This document shows positions 10,658 to 19,909 of a DNA stretch of 64,000 nucleotides, piece by piece. Source of the stretch: Deinococcus multiflagellatus (GTDB lineage: Bacteria; Deinococcota; Deinococci; Deinococcales; Deinococcaceae); the NCBI RefSeq assembly GCF_020166415.1, contig NZ_JAIQXV010000005.1, positions 136,453 to 200,452 on the forward strand, in the 5' to 3' direction. Below the pieces are notes generated by a model, which ran no database searches, was not told where the DNA came from, and worked only from the letters and a program-made list of their open reading frames with translations. Position numbers and translations under genes: made by a program. The number at the start of each line of letters is the position of its first letter. Within the stretch, counting starts at the first letter, position 1.

Positions 10658-11221
10658 TCACAGCCGGGCGAGGGCCCCGGCCAGATTCGCCCGTGCCTGT
10701 TCTTCCAACCCCGCGAATTCCGGGGTGGTGTAGATGCGACTGCGGTTCAGGAACCCCTGCAGCACCTTGCGCCGCCCCATGCGGTACAGCGGCCCGGGCA
10801 CATGGCGGTACTCCTGGCGAATGGCCGCGTCATAGGCGGCGAATTTGGCCGGGCTGGCGCCCAGAATGCCCAGATCGGCGTCTACCAGCAGGGCCTCCTC
10901 GCGCGTGGCCGGCAAGGCCCGGTGCTGGGTGGCCAGAATGAGGGCGCGCACCTGGGCCACCAGATCAGTAGGCGCGCCCTGACCGGCCAACCACGCCCCA
11001 AAGACCTCCGCGCTGCGGGCCTCGTTGTCCCTCGCGCGCGGGTCATAGATCAGGTCGTGCCCCCAGACCGCCAGCGCCAGGGCAGGGGAGAGCACGCCCC
11101 GCGAACCCAGGGCGCCCAGCACCGCCTCCACATGGGCGGCGTTGTGGTAGGCGCGGTGGGCTTCAGCATAAAAGGGCCGGGCGTAAGCTTCGGCAGCGCC
11201 GAGCAGGGCGTCGGGGTTCAC
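10658..11221 (-). CDS. HD-superfamily metal-dependent phosphohydrolase
   Basis: Protein of 187 residues with the HD signature spread as H-N-x2-H (YHNAAHVEAVL, near residue 25), H-D (VWGHDLIYDP, near 54) and a later VDADLGILG, which together would bind metal. The set matches the COG4339-type predicted HD hydrolases. It lies 19 bases after the ROK kinase stop on the same strand, so the two are probably co-transcribed. The substrate cannot be told from sequence; a nucleotide or phospho-sugar is possible. Confidence 0.85.
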   Translation of the reverse strand: MNPDALLGAAEAYARPFYAEAHRAYHNAAHVEAVLGALGSRGVLSPALALAVWGHDLIYDPRARDNEARSAEVFGAWLAGQGAPTDLVAQVRALILATQHRALPATREEALLVDADLGILGASPAKFAAYDAAIRQEYRHVPGPLYRMGRRKVLQGFLNRSRIYTTPEFAGLEEQARANLAGALARL

Positions 11222-11240
11222 GGGGCCTCCTGGCAGGCGC

Positions 11241-12149
11241 TTACCCGTGCCGCGCCGCCAGGGCCGCGCCGATCACACCGGCATTGCCGCCCAGTTGCGC
11301 GCGGCGGATGGTGACCGGCGCAAAGCCCTGGGCGTACTCATCCGCGGCGGCCTGCACGCCGTGGAAGAAGTAGTCGCCCACGCTGGCCACGCCGCCCCCC
11401 AGCACAAACACTTCGGGGTCCAGAATCTTCTGCAGGTCGGCCAGGGCCATGCCGATGTGCCGCAGCGCCTGGGCCACCACGCGCCGGGCGCCAGGGTGGC
11501 CCTGCTGGGCCAGGGCAAAGGCCTCGGCGGTGGTGACCTCGCGGTTCAGGGCGTAACTGGCGTCGCGGGCGATGGCGGTGCCGCTGGCCACCGCTTCCAG
11601 CGCGCCGTCCAGCCCGGTGCCGCTCACCGGGCCGCCGGGCAGCGCGGTCACGTGGCCGATCTCGCCCGCAATACCGTGCCGCCCGCGCCAGATGCGACCG
11701 TTCAGCACGATGCCCGACCCAATACCGGTGCTGACCGTCACGTAGATGCTGCTCTCGGCGCCCCGGGCGGCGCCCAGGTGGGCCTCGGCCAGGGCGGCGG
11801 CCTTGGCGTCGTTTTCCAGCACCACGCGCTGGCCCAGGCGGTCACGCAGGCCGTCCACCAGCGGCACATCGGTAAAGCCGTAGATGTTCGGCGCGAACTT
11901 CACGCGGGTGCGGTCGGCGTTCAGGGGGCCGGGAATGCCCACGCCGATCAGGCGGGCTTCGGGGTGGTGTTCCTGCAGGCGCTGAACCTCGCCGGCAATG
12001 GCGTCCAGCACGGCCTTCCAGCCGGTTTCGGGGGTGGGCACCACATGGGGGTCATGCAGCTCGTCGCCGCGCAGCACGCCGCTGGCGATCTTGGTGCCGC
12101 CGACATCAATACCAATGCTGATCTGCTCTGGGGAGAACGGTGAACTCAT
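11241..12149 (-). CDS. ROK-family sugar kinase (glucokinase-like)
   Basis: Protein of 302 residues that would phosphorylate glucose or a related sugar with ATP. The N-terminal phosphate loop IGIDVGGTKI, the segment LENDAKAAALAEAHLGAARG with the catalytic Asp, the glycine-rich VSTGIGSGIVLNGRIWRG, and EIGH are all ROK features. The GHVTALPGG stretch lacks the usual CxCGxxGC zinc cluster, so this is a ROK kinase of the Cys-less kind. There is no N-terminal HTH, so it is not a repressor. A near-palindrome typical of LacI-type operators lies about 90 bases upstream. Confidence 0.88.
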   Translation of the reverse strand: MSSPFSPEQISIGIDVGGTKIASGVLRGDELHDPHVVPTPETGWKAVLDAIAGEVQRLQEHHPEARLIGVGIPGPLNADRTRVKFAPNIYGFTDVPLVDGLRDRLGQRVVLENDAKAAALAEAHLGAARGAESSIYVTVSTGIGSGIVLNGRIWRGRHGIAGEIGHVTALPGGPVSGTGLDGALEAVASGTAIARDASYALNREVTTAEAFALAQQGHPGARRVVAQALRHIGMALADLQKILDPEVFVLGGGVASVGDYFFHGVQAAADEYAQGFAPVTIRRAQLGGNAGVIGAALAARHG

Positions 12150-12236
12150 GGAGGCTCCGGGCTGGGGAGAAGCGCCGCGTGGCGCGGCGAACAGGCGGGA
12201 AGGGGGCAGGCGAAAAAAACTTCTCCGAACTTTAGC

Positions 12237-12249
12237 TGAAGCGCTTTCC
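12237..12249 (-). promoter_or_regulatory. Possible LacI-family operator upstream of the ROK kinase
   Basis: TGAAGCGCTTTCC is close to the GAAAGCGCTTTC centre typical of LacI/CcpA-type operators, and it precedes a sugar kinase gene. No promoter boxes could be fixed around it. Confidence 0.35.
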
Positions 12250-12321
12250 GGGCGCTCAGGGCTCCTCTGGATAGGGGCGGGGGAGCCCAGGTGGCGGCCG
12301 GGGGACCAGCGGAGTGCTGGC

Positions 12322-12606
12322 CTAGCCCTCGTCGGCGCCGTCGCCCTCGTCGTTCAGGCCCAGCAGGACCAGGGCTTCAGGGAGCTGCACCTCGGGCACG
12401 TACAGGCCCACATCGCCCATGTAGCCGCCGGTTTCGATTTCAATGACCGGGCTGCCCATGGACCACTGAAACGGGGTGCGCACCACACTCACCACCCCGC
12501 CGGCGGACAGGGTGCGCCGCCAGCCCTCGGCCAGCAGGCGGGGCAGGGTGTCCAGGCGCACCCAGGGGTCGCCCTGGTACAACACCCGGTCTTCAAAATG
12601 GGTCAT
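12322..12606 (-). CDS. Conserved-looking small protein of unknown function
   Basis: Protein of 94 residues with an acidic C-terminus (NDEGDGADEG). Its ATG overlaps the stop of the thioesterase gene (ATGA), so it is translated as the second gene of that pair. The composition (WVRLDTLPRLLAEGW, FQWSMGSPVIEIETGG) is protein-like, with beta-strand patterns and no membrane segment or Cys. I do not recognise a family. The coupling suggests a shared role with the thioesterase, but that is only inference. Confidence 0.7.
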   Translation of the reverse strand: MTHFEDRVLYQGDPWVRLDTLPRLLAEGWRRTLSAGGVVSVVRTPFQWSMGSPVIEIETGGYMGDVGLYVPEVQLPEALVLLGLNDEGDGADEG

Positions 12607-13049
12607 GCCCGGACCAGCCAGGGGGCAACCTGGGCTTTCAGGTCCTCGGGCAGCGGTTCGGGGCGGCCCTGGTCGTCCACCCGCACCACCACGGAGCGCG
12701 AAAAGGCGCAGGGCACGCCATCGGCCAGAATGCGCGACACGCTGGTCCAGCTGGTGCGGCCGGTGCGCTCCACCAGCGTCTCGATCAGCACCTGCTGCCC
12801 GGGGCGGATGTCGCGCACGTAGTCCAGTTCCAGCCGTGCCAGCACCGAGCGCCCAGCCAGTTCAATGCCCAACTCGGCGGCCAGGGCGAGGCGGGCCACC
12901 TCCAGAAACTCGGCGTAGCGGGCGTTGTTCACGTGGCCCATGGCGTCCAGATCGCCGTACCGCAGCTGAATCTGGGTGCGGTGGGCGTCTTGCCAGTTCA
13001 GCGCGGGCACGCGCGGCGAGGCAGCGCCCTGTTCAGTGTTCCCCATCAT
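12603..13049 (-). CDS. Acyl-CoA thioesterase, hot-dog fold (4HBT type)
   Basis: Protein of 148 residues, a hot-dog-fold thioesterase that would release acids from acyl-CoA. The characteristic segment YGDLDAMGHVNNARYAEFLE holds the catalytic Asp and the helix start. The C-terminal strand FSRSVVVRVDDQGRPEPLP is also typical. The start at 13049 is chosen because TACACT lies seven bases before it (13057-13062 on the plus strand), a leaderless arrangement; the open frame further upstream is antisense to the FtsB-like gene. It overlaps the small downstream gene by four bases. Confidence 0.88.
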   Translation of the reverse strand: MMGNTEQGAASPRVPALNWQDAHRTQIQLRYGDLDAMGHVNNARYAEFLEVARLALAAELGIELAGRSVLARLELDYVRDIRPGQQVLIETLVERTGRTSWTSVSRILADGVPCAFSRSVVVRVDDQGRPEPLPEDLKAQVAPWLVRA

Positions 13050-13148
13050 GCGGCCCAGTGTACCGGTGGGCGCACCGGCTGTTTGGACCGCTGGGCGCCA
13101 CGCTTCCAGGCTCATGCAGCCCAGGCCCCATGCACTATTCTGCCGGGC

Positions 13149-13529
13149 GTGACCGACGCGCCCCCACCCCCGCGCCCGGCGCGGCGCGCCTGGTGGCGGC
13201 GCGTGCAGCGCCTGCCCCTGAGCATGATGGTGGCCAGTGTGCTTGCGGCCCTGGGCATCGTGCAAATGAGCTTTCAACTGGGGCACATGGTGTACCGCAG
13301 CGTGACGTGGTCGGCCGAAACCCGCCAGACCCTGGCGCGCGTCGCGGCGCTGGAACAGGACCGGCAGGTGCTGCAAGACGCCATCCGCGCCGCCAACGAT
13401 CCGGCGTACTTAGAACAGCTGGCCCGCTGCGAGGGCTACGTGGGCAAGACCGAAAAAGTCATTGTGTCCAGTACCGCCCCGCCCCCCCGCTTCCCCGGCG
13501 ACAACTGCAAGGCGCTGCGGGTGCCGTAA
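13149..13529 (+). CDS. FtsB/DivIC-like septum formation initiator protein
   Basis: Small bitopic membrane protein of 126 residues starting with GTG. A basic Pro/Arg-rich N-terminus is followed by a membrane segment at about residues 25-45 and a coiled coil at about 55-85 (ARVAALEQDRQVLQDAIRAA). Then comes the short globular tail with LEQLARCEGYVGKTEKV, matching the family's EexARxxlgyvkpgE motif. Such proteins join the divisome with FtsL and FtsQ. Divergent from the thioesterase. GTG is preferred because CTATTCTG lies just upstream; earlier ATGs fall in the opposite gene. Confidence 0.82.
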   Translation: MTDAPPPPRPARRAWWRRVQRLPLSMMVASVLAALGIVQMSFQLGHMVYRSVTWSAETRQTLARVAALEQDRQVLQDAIRAANDPAYLEQLARCEGYVGKTEKVIVSSTAPPPRFPGDNCKALRVP

Positions 13530-13538
13530 AGGGGTTTT

Positions 13539-13558
13539 GGGCCATGAGCCATGGGCTT
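13539..13558 (+). repeat. ATGGCC/ATGAGCC word repeat after stop codon
   Basis: GGGCCATGAGCCATGGGC directly follows the FtsB-like gene. An inverted counterpart lies at 13849-13880, after the stop of the convergent phosphorylase gene. The same words occur at 31415 and 31522. Confidence 0.6.
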
Positions 13559-13624
13559 TGAGCGCTGGGGGGAGGTGGGGCCGTTCTTCCCCGGCGCCGG
13601 CAGAGCCACACGGGCGCACCTGAC

Positions 13625-13799
13625 AATGGTGCGGACACTTTCAGCAGTCCACAAAGGACAGCCTGACCAACACGCTGTTTCTCTCCTCCCCCTCGTGGGG
13701 GACTCGTAGAGCTGCGCAGCAGAGGTCGGGAGTGGGGCGTGCCAGACGACCTTTCTTCCATGGACCACTCGCCACGCTTGCACACTGTCCGCACCATTG
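13625..13799 (-). repeat. MITE-like inverted-repeat element, copy B
   Basis: About 175 bases with perfect 13-base terminal inverted repeats AATGGTGCGGACA. GAC flanks both ends. It aligns in reverse with 4136-4319, including the GACTCGTAGAGCTGCGCAGC core and the AAAGGTCGTCTGGCACGCCC box. It lies in the convergent space between the FtsB-like gene and the phosphorylase gene and encodes nothing. Confidence 0.8.
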
Positions 13800-13848
13800 A
13801 CCTGCCCTGAAAGCGCGGAGGACCGGGCCACCCTCCCCGGTCCTCCCT

Positions 13849-13880
13849 CATGGCTCATGGCCCACAGCTCATGGCTTACG
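13849..13880 (-). repeat. ATGGCTCATGG word repeat after stop codon
   Basis: Read on the minus strand this gives CCATGAGCTGTGGGCCATG directly after the pyrimidine-nucleoside phosphorylase stop. It is the inverted partner of 13539-13558. Confidence 0.55.
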
Positions 13881-13886
13881 GCCTCC

Positions 13887-15191
13887 TCAATTCACGCGGT
13901 CCAGAATCAGCGGCTCGGCTTCGGGGGCGGCCTCGCTGATCTCCAGGCCGGCGCTCAGCAACTGCTGGGCGGTGTCCAGGCCGCGCCCGTCTCGGTGGTA
14001 GATGCGCAGCACGGCCTCGCCCGCCGCCACCGCCTCGCCGGGTTTTTTCAGCAGTTCCACACCCACGCCGTGGTCAATGGCCTCACCCTTGCGCTCGCGG
14101 CCGCCGCCCAGGGCCAGCACCGCGCGGCCCACGCCCAGGGCGTCCACCCGGGCCACGAAGCCGGCTGTGGGGGCGGTCACGTCCGCGCGGCCAGGGGCCA
14201 CGTCGAACTTCGCCGGGTCGTCCACATAGCTGGCGTCGCCGCCCTGCGCGGCCACGAAGGCACGGAACCGCTCAAGCGCGCTGCCGTCCTGCAGGGTCTG
14301 GCGGGCGCGGGCTTCGGCCTGGGCCTCATCCTCGCCGTGGGCGGCCAGGGCTTCCACCGCCAGGGCCACACACAGTTCGGTGAGGTCGTGGGGCCCCTGG
14401 CCGCGCAGGGTGTCCAGGGCTTCTTGCACTTCCAGGCTGTTGCCCGCCATGTGGCCCAGGGGCGTGTCCATGTCGGTGAGGACCGCGCGCACCTGCCGCC
14501 CGGCGCGGGTGCCAATGTCCACCATGGCGCGCGCCAGCCCCCGGCCGTCGTCCAGTGTGCGCATGAACGCCCCGGCGCCCACCTTCACGTCCAGCACCAC
14601 CGTGTGCGCCCCGGAGGCCAGCTTCTTGCTCATGATGGAGCTGGCAATGAGGGGCAGGCAGTCCACGGTGGCGGTCACGTCGCGCAGGGCGTACAGCTTG
14701 CCGTCGGCGGGGGCGAGGTCCTTGCTCTGGCCCACCAGGGCGAGACCAATCTCGCGCGCCTGGCGCAGGAAGGGCTCTTCTTCCAGCTCGGGGCTCCAGC
14801 CGGGAATGCTTTCCAGCTTGTCAATGGTGCCGCCGGTGTGGGCCAAGCCGCGCCCGCTCATCTTGGCCACGGTCAGGCCCAGGGCGGCCAGCATGGGGGT
14901 CAGGATCAGGCTGGTCTTGTCGCCCACGCCGCCGGTGGAGTGCTTGTCCACCGTGCGTTCCAGCGTGCCCAGGTTCATCAGGTCGCCGCTCTCGGCCATC
15001 ACCATCGTCAGGTCGGCGGTTTCCTGTTCGGCCATGCCGCGCAGAAACACGGCCATCAGCCACGCGCTCATCTGGTAGTCGGGCACCTCGCCCCGGGTGT
15101 AGCCCAGGACCAGCTGTTCCAGTTCGGCGCGCGTGTGCGTCTGGCCGTCGCGCTTCTTGCGAATGAGGTCGGGGATGTTGTGTGCGGTCAT
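13887..15191 (-). CDS. deoA: Pyrimidine-nucleoside (thymidine) phosphorylase
   Basis: Cytosolic enzyme of 434 residues that splits thymidine, uridine or deoxyuridine with phosphate, feeding pentose phosphates into metabolism. The family signature [18 protein letters not shown] is intact near residue 105, and [13 protein letters not shown] near residue 83 is the phosphate and substrate site. The N-terminal all-alpha part starts [11 protein letters not shown] and the C-terminal PYNP domain ends with a typical [19 protein letters not shown] box lies five bases before the ATG. Single gene, convergent to the FtsB-like gene. Confidence 0.95.
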   Translation of the reverse strand: MTAHNIPDLIRKKRDGQTHTRAELEQLVLGYTRGEVPDYQMSAWLMAVFLRGMAEQETADLTMVMAESGDLMNLGTLERTVDKHSTGGVGDKTSLILTPMLAALGLTVAKMSGRGLAHTGGTIDKLESIPGWSPELEEEPFLRQAREIGLALVGQSKDLAPADGKLYALRDVTATVDCLPLIASSIMSKKLASGAHTVVLDVKVGAGAFMRTLDDGRGLARAMVDIGTRAGRQVRAVLTDMDTPLGHMAGNSLEVQEALDTLRGQGPHDLTELCVALAVEALAAHGEDEAQAEARARQTLQDGSALERFRAFVAAQGGDASYVDDPAKFDVAPGRADVTAPTAGFVARVDALGVGRAVLALGGGRERKGEAIDHGVGVELLKKPGEAVAAGEAVLRIYHRDGRGLDTAQQLLSAGLEISEAAPEAEPLILDRVN

Positions 15192-15260
15192 AGCGCAGTT
15201 TACGTCCAGGGGACGGAAAGGGGGCCGGGGTCGGCTTCAGGGGGCAGACGAAGCGTCAAG

Positions 15261-15692
15261 TTATGGATCAGCGTAAAGGTCAATGTCCAGTGCCGCACCA
15301 ATGGCGCCCAGGCGGGCCATTTGCTGGCCATTCAGGTGAAGAGCTGGGCTAGAGGTGGTCGCAGGGTCCCATTTCGCCACCACAACCAGTTCCAGATTCA
15401 GCCCCAGGTCGGTCACGGCCTGCCCCAGCACGTTGAGTTGCCCCTCTGTTTCGGCCAGCACTTCTTCGACCAGCGGCTCCAGATAAAATGCTGGCTGTTC
15501 TGGCAGGCCAAAGGCCCAATGGTCGCAGACGGGCACCGTGCGGCCAGCAAAGCGGGGGTCCACGGCGCTACGTTCGCCCCGCCGCCACGACCGGGTCGGC
15601 GTCAGGCCCACGCGCACCGTGAATTCATCTGGGTCAAAGTCGCCCATCACCGACAGATAGACGTGCATCAGTGGCGTGGGTTCTGCGGTCAT
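15261..15692 (-). CDS. DUF4279-type protein
   Basis: Protein of 143 residues. DFDPDEFTVRVGLTPTRSWRRGE matches the start of DUF4279 proteins (aspartates, then TRSWR.G). A mid-region WAFGLPEQPAFYLEPLVEEVL and a C-terminal helix follow. The function of this family is unknown. The ATG overlaps the stop of the ferredoxin-CDGSH gene (ATGA), and GGAGAGGG lies just before it, so it is the second gene of that unit. The longer open frame upstream reads through the ferredoxin gene and is not used. Confidence 0.8.
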   Translation of the reverse strand: MTAEPTPLMHVYLSVMGDFDPDEFTVRVGLTPTRSWRRGERSAVDPRFAGRTVPVCDHWAFGLPEQPAFYLEPLVEEVLAETEGQLNVLGQAVTDLGLNLELVVVAKWDPATTSSPALHLNGQQMARLGAIGAALDIDLYADP

Positions 15693-16144
15693 CCCTCTCC
15701 ACTGGTCCAGCCCACCTTCGCGTGGGTGCCGTCGCAGTAGGGCTTGTTCTCGCTCTGGCCGCAGCGGCACAGCGCCGCGCGCACGTCGCGCACCTCGCCG
15801 CCGGGGGTGTGGAGGGTCAGGTTGCCGCGAAGCACCAGGGGGCCGTCGGGCAACGGGGTAATGGTGGTGGGCTGCTGGGGCGCCTCGGGGCTTTCGCCGT
15901 CCAGAGCGTAGTGCAGCGCGCCAGTGGGGCAGGTGCGGACCACGGCGGCGATGGCCTGGGGGTCGGCGTTCTTCACCTGAATCCAGGGCCGCTCTTGGGG
16001 CCGGAACACCTCGGGCAGGCCGCGCACGCAGTTGGCCACATGCACGCAGCGCTGGGCGTCGTAGTAGACGGTGACGCCGTGGCCCGGATACGCCTTGCCC
16101 TGGGCCAGATCGGCGGTGGTGGGAAGCGGGCCGTCGGGGGTCAT
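15689..16144 (-). CDS. Ferredoxin (Fer4_19-like) fused to a CDGSH iron-sulfur domain
   Basis: Protein of 151 residues with two metal-cluster modules. The N-terminal part ([14 protein letters not shown]...[12 protein letters not shown]) is a single-cluster 4Fe-4S ferredoxin of the DUF1271 kind. The C-terminal [16 protein letters not shown] is a CDGSH motif that binds a 2Fe-2S cluster by three Cys and one His. Electron transfer or redox sensing is likely. The ATG overlaps the hsdR stop by four bases, and its own TACACT box lies inside the last hsdR codons, so it can be expressed alone. It overlaps the DUF4279 gene downstream. Confidence 0.88.
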   Translation of the reverse strand: MTPDGPLPTTADLAQGKAYPGHGVTVYYDAQRCVHVANCVRGLPEVFRPQERPWIQVKNADPQAIAAVVRTCPTGALHYALDGESPEAPQQPTTITPLPDGPLVLRGNLTLHTPGGEVRDVRAALCRCGQSENKPYCDGTHAKVGWTSGEG

Positions 16145-19100
16145 GGGCTAGTGTAGCGGTCGGAATTGGCAGACTGGGCCATGAGTTCGGCCTGTTTCAG
16201 CACCAAGGCGCTGGCATCGTCGGTCTTCTCAGGCGGATAGCCGTAGCGTTTGAGCACCTTCTTGACCATCAGGCGCAGCTTGGCCCGGGACTGTTCCCGC
16301 AGCGCCCAGTCAATCGTGACGTTGCGCCGCACCGTGGCTGCAATTTCCCGGGCGATCTCGTACAGCACGGCGTCGCCCATGACCTGCACTGCGCTGTCAC
16401 TGACCCCAAGCGCATCGTAAAAGGCGATTTCATCCTGAGACAGTCCCAGATTCTCACCGCGCGCCTGTGCCTCTCTGTACTCGCGGGCCATGTCCAGCAA
16501 TTCTTCGATGACCTGCGCCGCTTCAATGCTGCGGTTCTGGTAGCGGGCAATGGCTTCTTCCAGCTTGTCGCTGAATTTCTGAGATTCCACGGCGTTGCGG
16601 CGCGAGCGGGTGCGGATTTCATCTTTGAGCAGGCGTTCGAGCAGTTCCACCGCCAGATTCCGCTGCGGCAGGTGACGCACTTCTTCCAGAAAGCCGTCCG
16701 ACAGAATGGAGAGATCGGGCCGCTTGAGGCCGGCCGCCTGGAACACGTCCACCACGCCGTCGGGCGCTACCGCCCGTTCCACCAGTTGCTGCACGGCGTG
16801 GTTGACGTCGTGGCGGGCCTGGCGGCGCTCCACCGTTTCCCCCTTACTCAAGGCCGCCCGCACCGTTTGCAGGTAGACGATTTCCTCGCGCAGTTCCAGG
16901 GCGTCGGGGTGCGGCACGGCCAGGGCGTACGCCTGCCCCAGCGCCAGAACTTCACGAATGAAGCGCTCCTTGACGGCCTGCCGCTTGCCGATCACGAAGT
17001 CCTGACCGTCGGCAATCAGCCGCACGCGTTCGGCAGGGCTGGCGGCGGCAAAGTCGCTGTAATCGAAGCCATGCAGGATGCCGCGGACCACGTCCAGCTT
17101 CTCCTGCATGATGTCCAGGGCTGCTTCAAAGTTGCGGGTGGGCTCGCCCTGTCCCGCCGATTCCGTATAGATGCGCAGGGCTTCTTTCAGGCTGCTGGCC
17201 AGCCCCAGGTAGTCCACCACCAGCCCGCCCTGCTTGCCGCCGAACACGCGGTTCACGCGGGCAATCGCCTGCATCAGGTTATGGCCCTGCATCGGTTTGT
17301 CGAGGTACATGGTGTGCAGACTGGGCACATCAAACCCGGTCAGCCACATGTCGCGCACGATCACCAGTTGCAGGGGGCTGTCCGCCTTGCGGAAGTGATC
17401 GGCAATGGCCGCGTTGCGAGGCTTGCTGCGGATGTGCCGCTGCCACTCGCGCTCCTGGGTGGCGTCGCCGGTCATGACCACCTTGACCACGCCCTCCAAG
17501 TCGCCGTCACCCTGCCAGTGTGGGCGCAGGCGGATGATCTCGTCGTACAGAGCCACGCAGATGCGCCGCGACATGCCCACGATCATGCCTTTGCCCGGCA
17601 TGACCTCCTGCCGCGCTTCAAAGTGCGCCACCAGATCGGCCGCCACCAGGCGGATGCGCTCTGGGGCGCCCACCAGCGCTTCCAGGGCCGCCCATTTGCT
17701 TTTTAACTTCTCGCGGCTGGCCACTTCCTCGTGCTCGGTGATGGTGTCGAATTCGGTGTCCAGCGTGTCCCACACCGTGTTCTCGGGCTTGATGCGGATG
17801 AGGCGCGCCTCGTAGTAGATGGGCACGGTGGCGCCGTCCTCTACCGCACGCTGTACGTCGTACACATCAATGTATTCACCGAAAATCTTACGGGTGTCGG
17901 CGTCTTTCAGGGCAATAGGCGTGCCGGTAAAGCCTAGGAAGGTGGCGTTCGGCAGGGCGTCGCGGATGTGCTTGGCAAAGCCGTAGGAGATTTCGCCGGT
18001 TTTCGCGTTGGTTTTTGCGTCCAGGCCGTACTGGCTGCGGTGCGCTTCGTCGGCAATGACCACCACGTTGGCGCGCTCCGACAGGGTGGGGAAGGTGTCG
18101 CCCCTATCCTCGGGCATGAACTTCTGAATGGTCGTAAAGATCACGCCGCCTGCCGCCCGGCTGCCCAGTTCCTCGCGCAGCTTGGCGCGGCTGTCGGCCT
18201 GCACGGGCACTTGCCGCAGCAGGTCGGCGCAGCGGCTGAAGGTGCCGAACAGCTGGTCGTCCAGGTCGTTGCGGTCGGTCAGGACCACCAGGGTGGGGTT
18301 CTGCAACTGGGGCTGCACCACCAGCTTGCCCGCAAAGAACACCATGCTCAGGCTCTTGCCGCTGCCCTGGGTGTGCCACACCACCCCGCCCTTGCGGCTG
18401 CCGCCTTCTGCGGAGGCCTCCACCGTTTTCTGCACGGCCCGCAGCACCGCATGGTACTGGTGGTACGCCGCCACCTTCTTCGTGACCTGCGGGCCGTCCA
18501 GTTCAAAGACAATGAAATGCCGCAGCAGGTCCAGCAGCACAGCCGGGGCCAGCGCGCCCTTCAGCAGCGTTTCCAGGCTTTCGGGCAGCACCTCGCGCCC
18601 TGTGATCGTCTTCCACGGCTGGAAACGCTCGAATGGCGCTCCCAGCACCCCCAGCCGCGCGTGTGTGCCGTCCGAGATCACCAGCAGGGCGTTATAAGCC
18701 ATCAGGCGGGGCAACTGGTCCTGATAGGTCTGAAGCTGCGCAAATGCCTTTTCAATGGTGGCCTGTTCGTCGCGCGTGTTCTTGAATTCCAGCACCACCA
18801 GTGGCAGGCCGTTCACAAACAGCACCACGTCCGGGCGGCGGTTCACCGGCCCGTCCACCACCGTGAACTGGTTAACCGCCAGGAACGAGTTACGAGACGG
18901 CTGGGCGAAGTCAATAACCTGCAAGTGCTCGGCCCGCGTGCCGCCCAGCCCGTCGGGCAGTTCCACGCGCACGCCGCCCACGATCAGGGCGTGCAGTTCG
19001 CGGTTGGCGTGGGGCAGATTAGGCGGCAGTTCCGGGTTGGCCAGCAGCCGCACCGCTTCGGCCACCGCCGGGGCGGAAGCGGCAGGGTTGAGCTGATGCA

Positions 19101-19263
19101 GGGCCGCGCGCAAGCGGTCTACCAATAGGACTTCAGAGAAGGAGTCCCGTTCGGCTCTAGACTCACCCGGCGCAATATCCGCTCCAGACTCGTACGAGAA
19201 GCCAAGCTGACTCAGCCACTCCAAGGCGGCAAGTTCAACGGTGGATTCGTTATAACTACTCAT
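16141..19263 (-). CDS. hsdR: Type I restriction endonuclease, HsdR subunit
   Basis: Motor and nuclease subunit of about 1040 residues. The N-terminal PD-(D/E)xK nuclease is seen as [11 protein letters not shown]...LVVLEFKN near residues 143-162. The SF2 translocase follows, with Walker [12 protein letters not shown] (about 305), DEAH (about 406, [10 protein letters not shown]) and FTGTP. The C-terminal helical part (residues 850-1040) would contact HsdM/HsdS. The start ATG at 19263 is chosen; it overlaps the upstream gene's stop by eight bases, and another in-frame start lies at 19281. All catalytic motifs look intact, so an active enzyme is expected. Confidence 0.95.
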   Translation of the reverse strand: MSSYNESTVELAALEWLSQLGFSYESGADIAPGESRAERDSFSEVLLVDRLRAALHQLNPAASAPAVAEAVRLLANPELPPNLPHANRELHALIVGGVRVELPDGLGGTRAEHLQVIDFAQPSRNSFLAVNQFTVVDGPVNRRPDVVLFVNGLPLVVLEFKNTRDEQATIEKAFAQLQTYQDQLPRLMAYNALLVISDGTHARLGVLGAPFERFQPWKTITGREVLPESLETLLKGALAPAVLLDLLRHFIVFELDGPQVTKKVAAYHQYHAVLRAVQKTVEASAEGGSRKGGVVWHTQGSGKSLSMVFFAGKLVVQPQLQNPTLVVLTDRNDLDDQLFGTFSRCADLLRQVPVQADSRAKLREELGSRAAGGVIFTTIQKFMPEDRGDTFPTLSERANVVVIADEAHRSQYGLDAKTNAKTGEISYGFAKHIRDALPNATFLGFTGTPIALKDADTRKIFGEYIDVYDVQRAVEDGATVPIYYEARLIRIKPENTVWDTLDTEFDTITEHEEVASREKLKSKWAALEALVGAPERIRLVAADLVAHFEARQEVMPGKGMIVGMSRRICVALYDEIIRLRPHWQGDGDLEGVVKVVMTGDATQEREWQRHIRSKPRNAAIADHFRKADSPLQLVIVRDMWLTGFDVPSLHTMYLDKPMQGHNLMQAIARVNRVFGGKQGGLVVDYLGLASSLKEALRIYTESAGQGEPTRNFEAALDIMQEKLDVVRGILHGFDYSDFAAASPAERVRLIADGQDFVIGKRQAVKERFIREVLALGQAYALAVPHPDALELREEIVYLQTVRAALSKGETVERRQARHDVNHAVQQLVERAVAPDGVVDVFQAAGLKRPDLSILSDGFLEEVRHLPQRNLAVELLERLLKDEIRTRSRRNAVESQKFSDKLEEAIARYQNRSIEAAQVIEELLDMAREYREAQARGENLGLSQDEIAFYDALGVSDSAVQVMGDAVLYEIAREIAATVRRNVTIDWALREQSRAKLRLMVKKVLKRYGYPPEKTDDASALVLKQAELMAQSANSDRYTSP

Positions 19264-19909
19264 TTTCCAGGCCCTGACCATTCCGCCGCGCCTGAATGGC
19301 TAGCGCCAAGTCTCTATAGGCAATTCGGTCAAACGAGAAAAGGAGGTCGCTGGCATAAAAAGAAGTATCTCCGAAGGATATGACGCCAAATTCATCATCA
19401 AGCAACATATCGTACTCATCACTTTTGTTCGGTAAGTCGTGGTGCGGGTCAAGTTGCGAGATGCGTGCGTCTACCTCGGACTGAACATCCTGAATGTCAT
19501 ACAACATTCCAAAGACCCACATAGCAGCACTTCTAACGCCGCTCAAGACCTCATTTGTTGGAACCGCTGCTTGCCCATCATGATATTGCCCATTTCTTAT
19601 AGAATGATAGTATGTCATGTGCTGTTTGTCGTGTAGAATTGGGATATTTCTCCCGCGACACTCATGCTCTATAAAGTCTAGCTTTGTATGAAAATAATTG
19701 TCCATCCATTGTGATTTCTGGGCTCTGGTGTATTGCCGTCCACCGCGCAGGATGTCGTTCAAAGAAAGGTAATTCATAACCGATACTTCGATAGAATTGT
19801 CGTAACTAATTAGCGCCATTCGGCGATCAAAATCCCCCGCAGCCCGATAGTGGGTCTCTGCATGAACGAGAAGCTCGAACGGTCCATATACCCATGCTGG
19901 AACAGGCAT
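19256..19909 (-). CDS. HEPN-like protein embedded in the type I RM operon
   Basis: Protein of 217 residues starting at MPVPAWVYG; its ATG shares one base with the hsdS stop (TAATG). All-helical pattern: [36 protein letters not shown] is followed later by [12 protein letters not shown], an R-x4-H motif (R105, H110) preceding a long helix ([20 protein letters not shown]). This is the layout of HEPN proteins, many of which are toxin or abortive-infection RNases. The gene is visibly more AT-rich than its neighbours, a sign of separate origin. HEPN membership is my reading of the motif; it could also be a non-catalytic HEPN-like helper. Confidence 0.6.
   Translation of the reverse strand: MPVPAWVYGPFELLVHAETHYRAAGDFDRRMALISYDNSIEVSVMNYLSLNDILRGGRQYTRAQKSQWMDNYFHTKLDFIEHECRGRNIPILHDKQHMTYYHSIRNGQYHDGQAAVPTNEVLSGVRSAAMWVFGMLYDIQDVQSEVDARISQLDPHHDLPNKSDEYDMLLDDEFGVISFGDTSFYASDLLFSFDRIAYRDLALAIQARRNGQGLENE

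Noticed and set aside
13797..15740. Long plus-strand open frame opposite the phosphorylase gene
   Set aside because: Reads through repeats and antisense of deoA; composition is typical of frame shadows.
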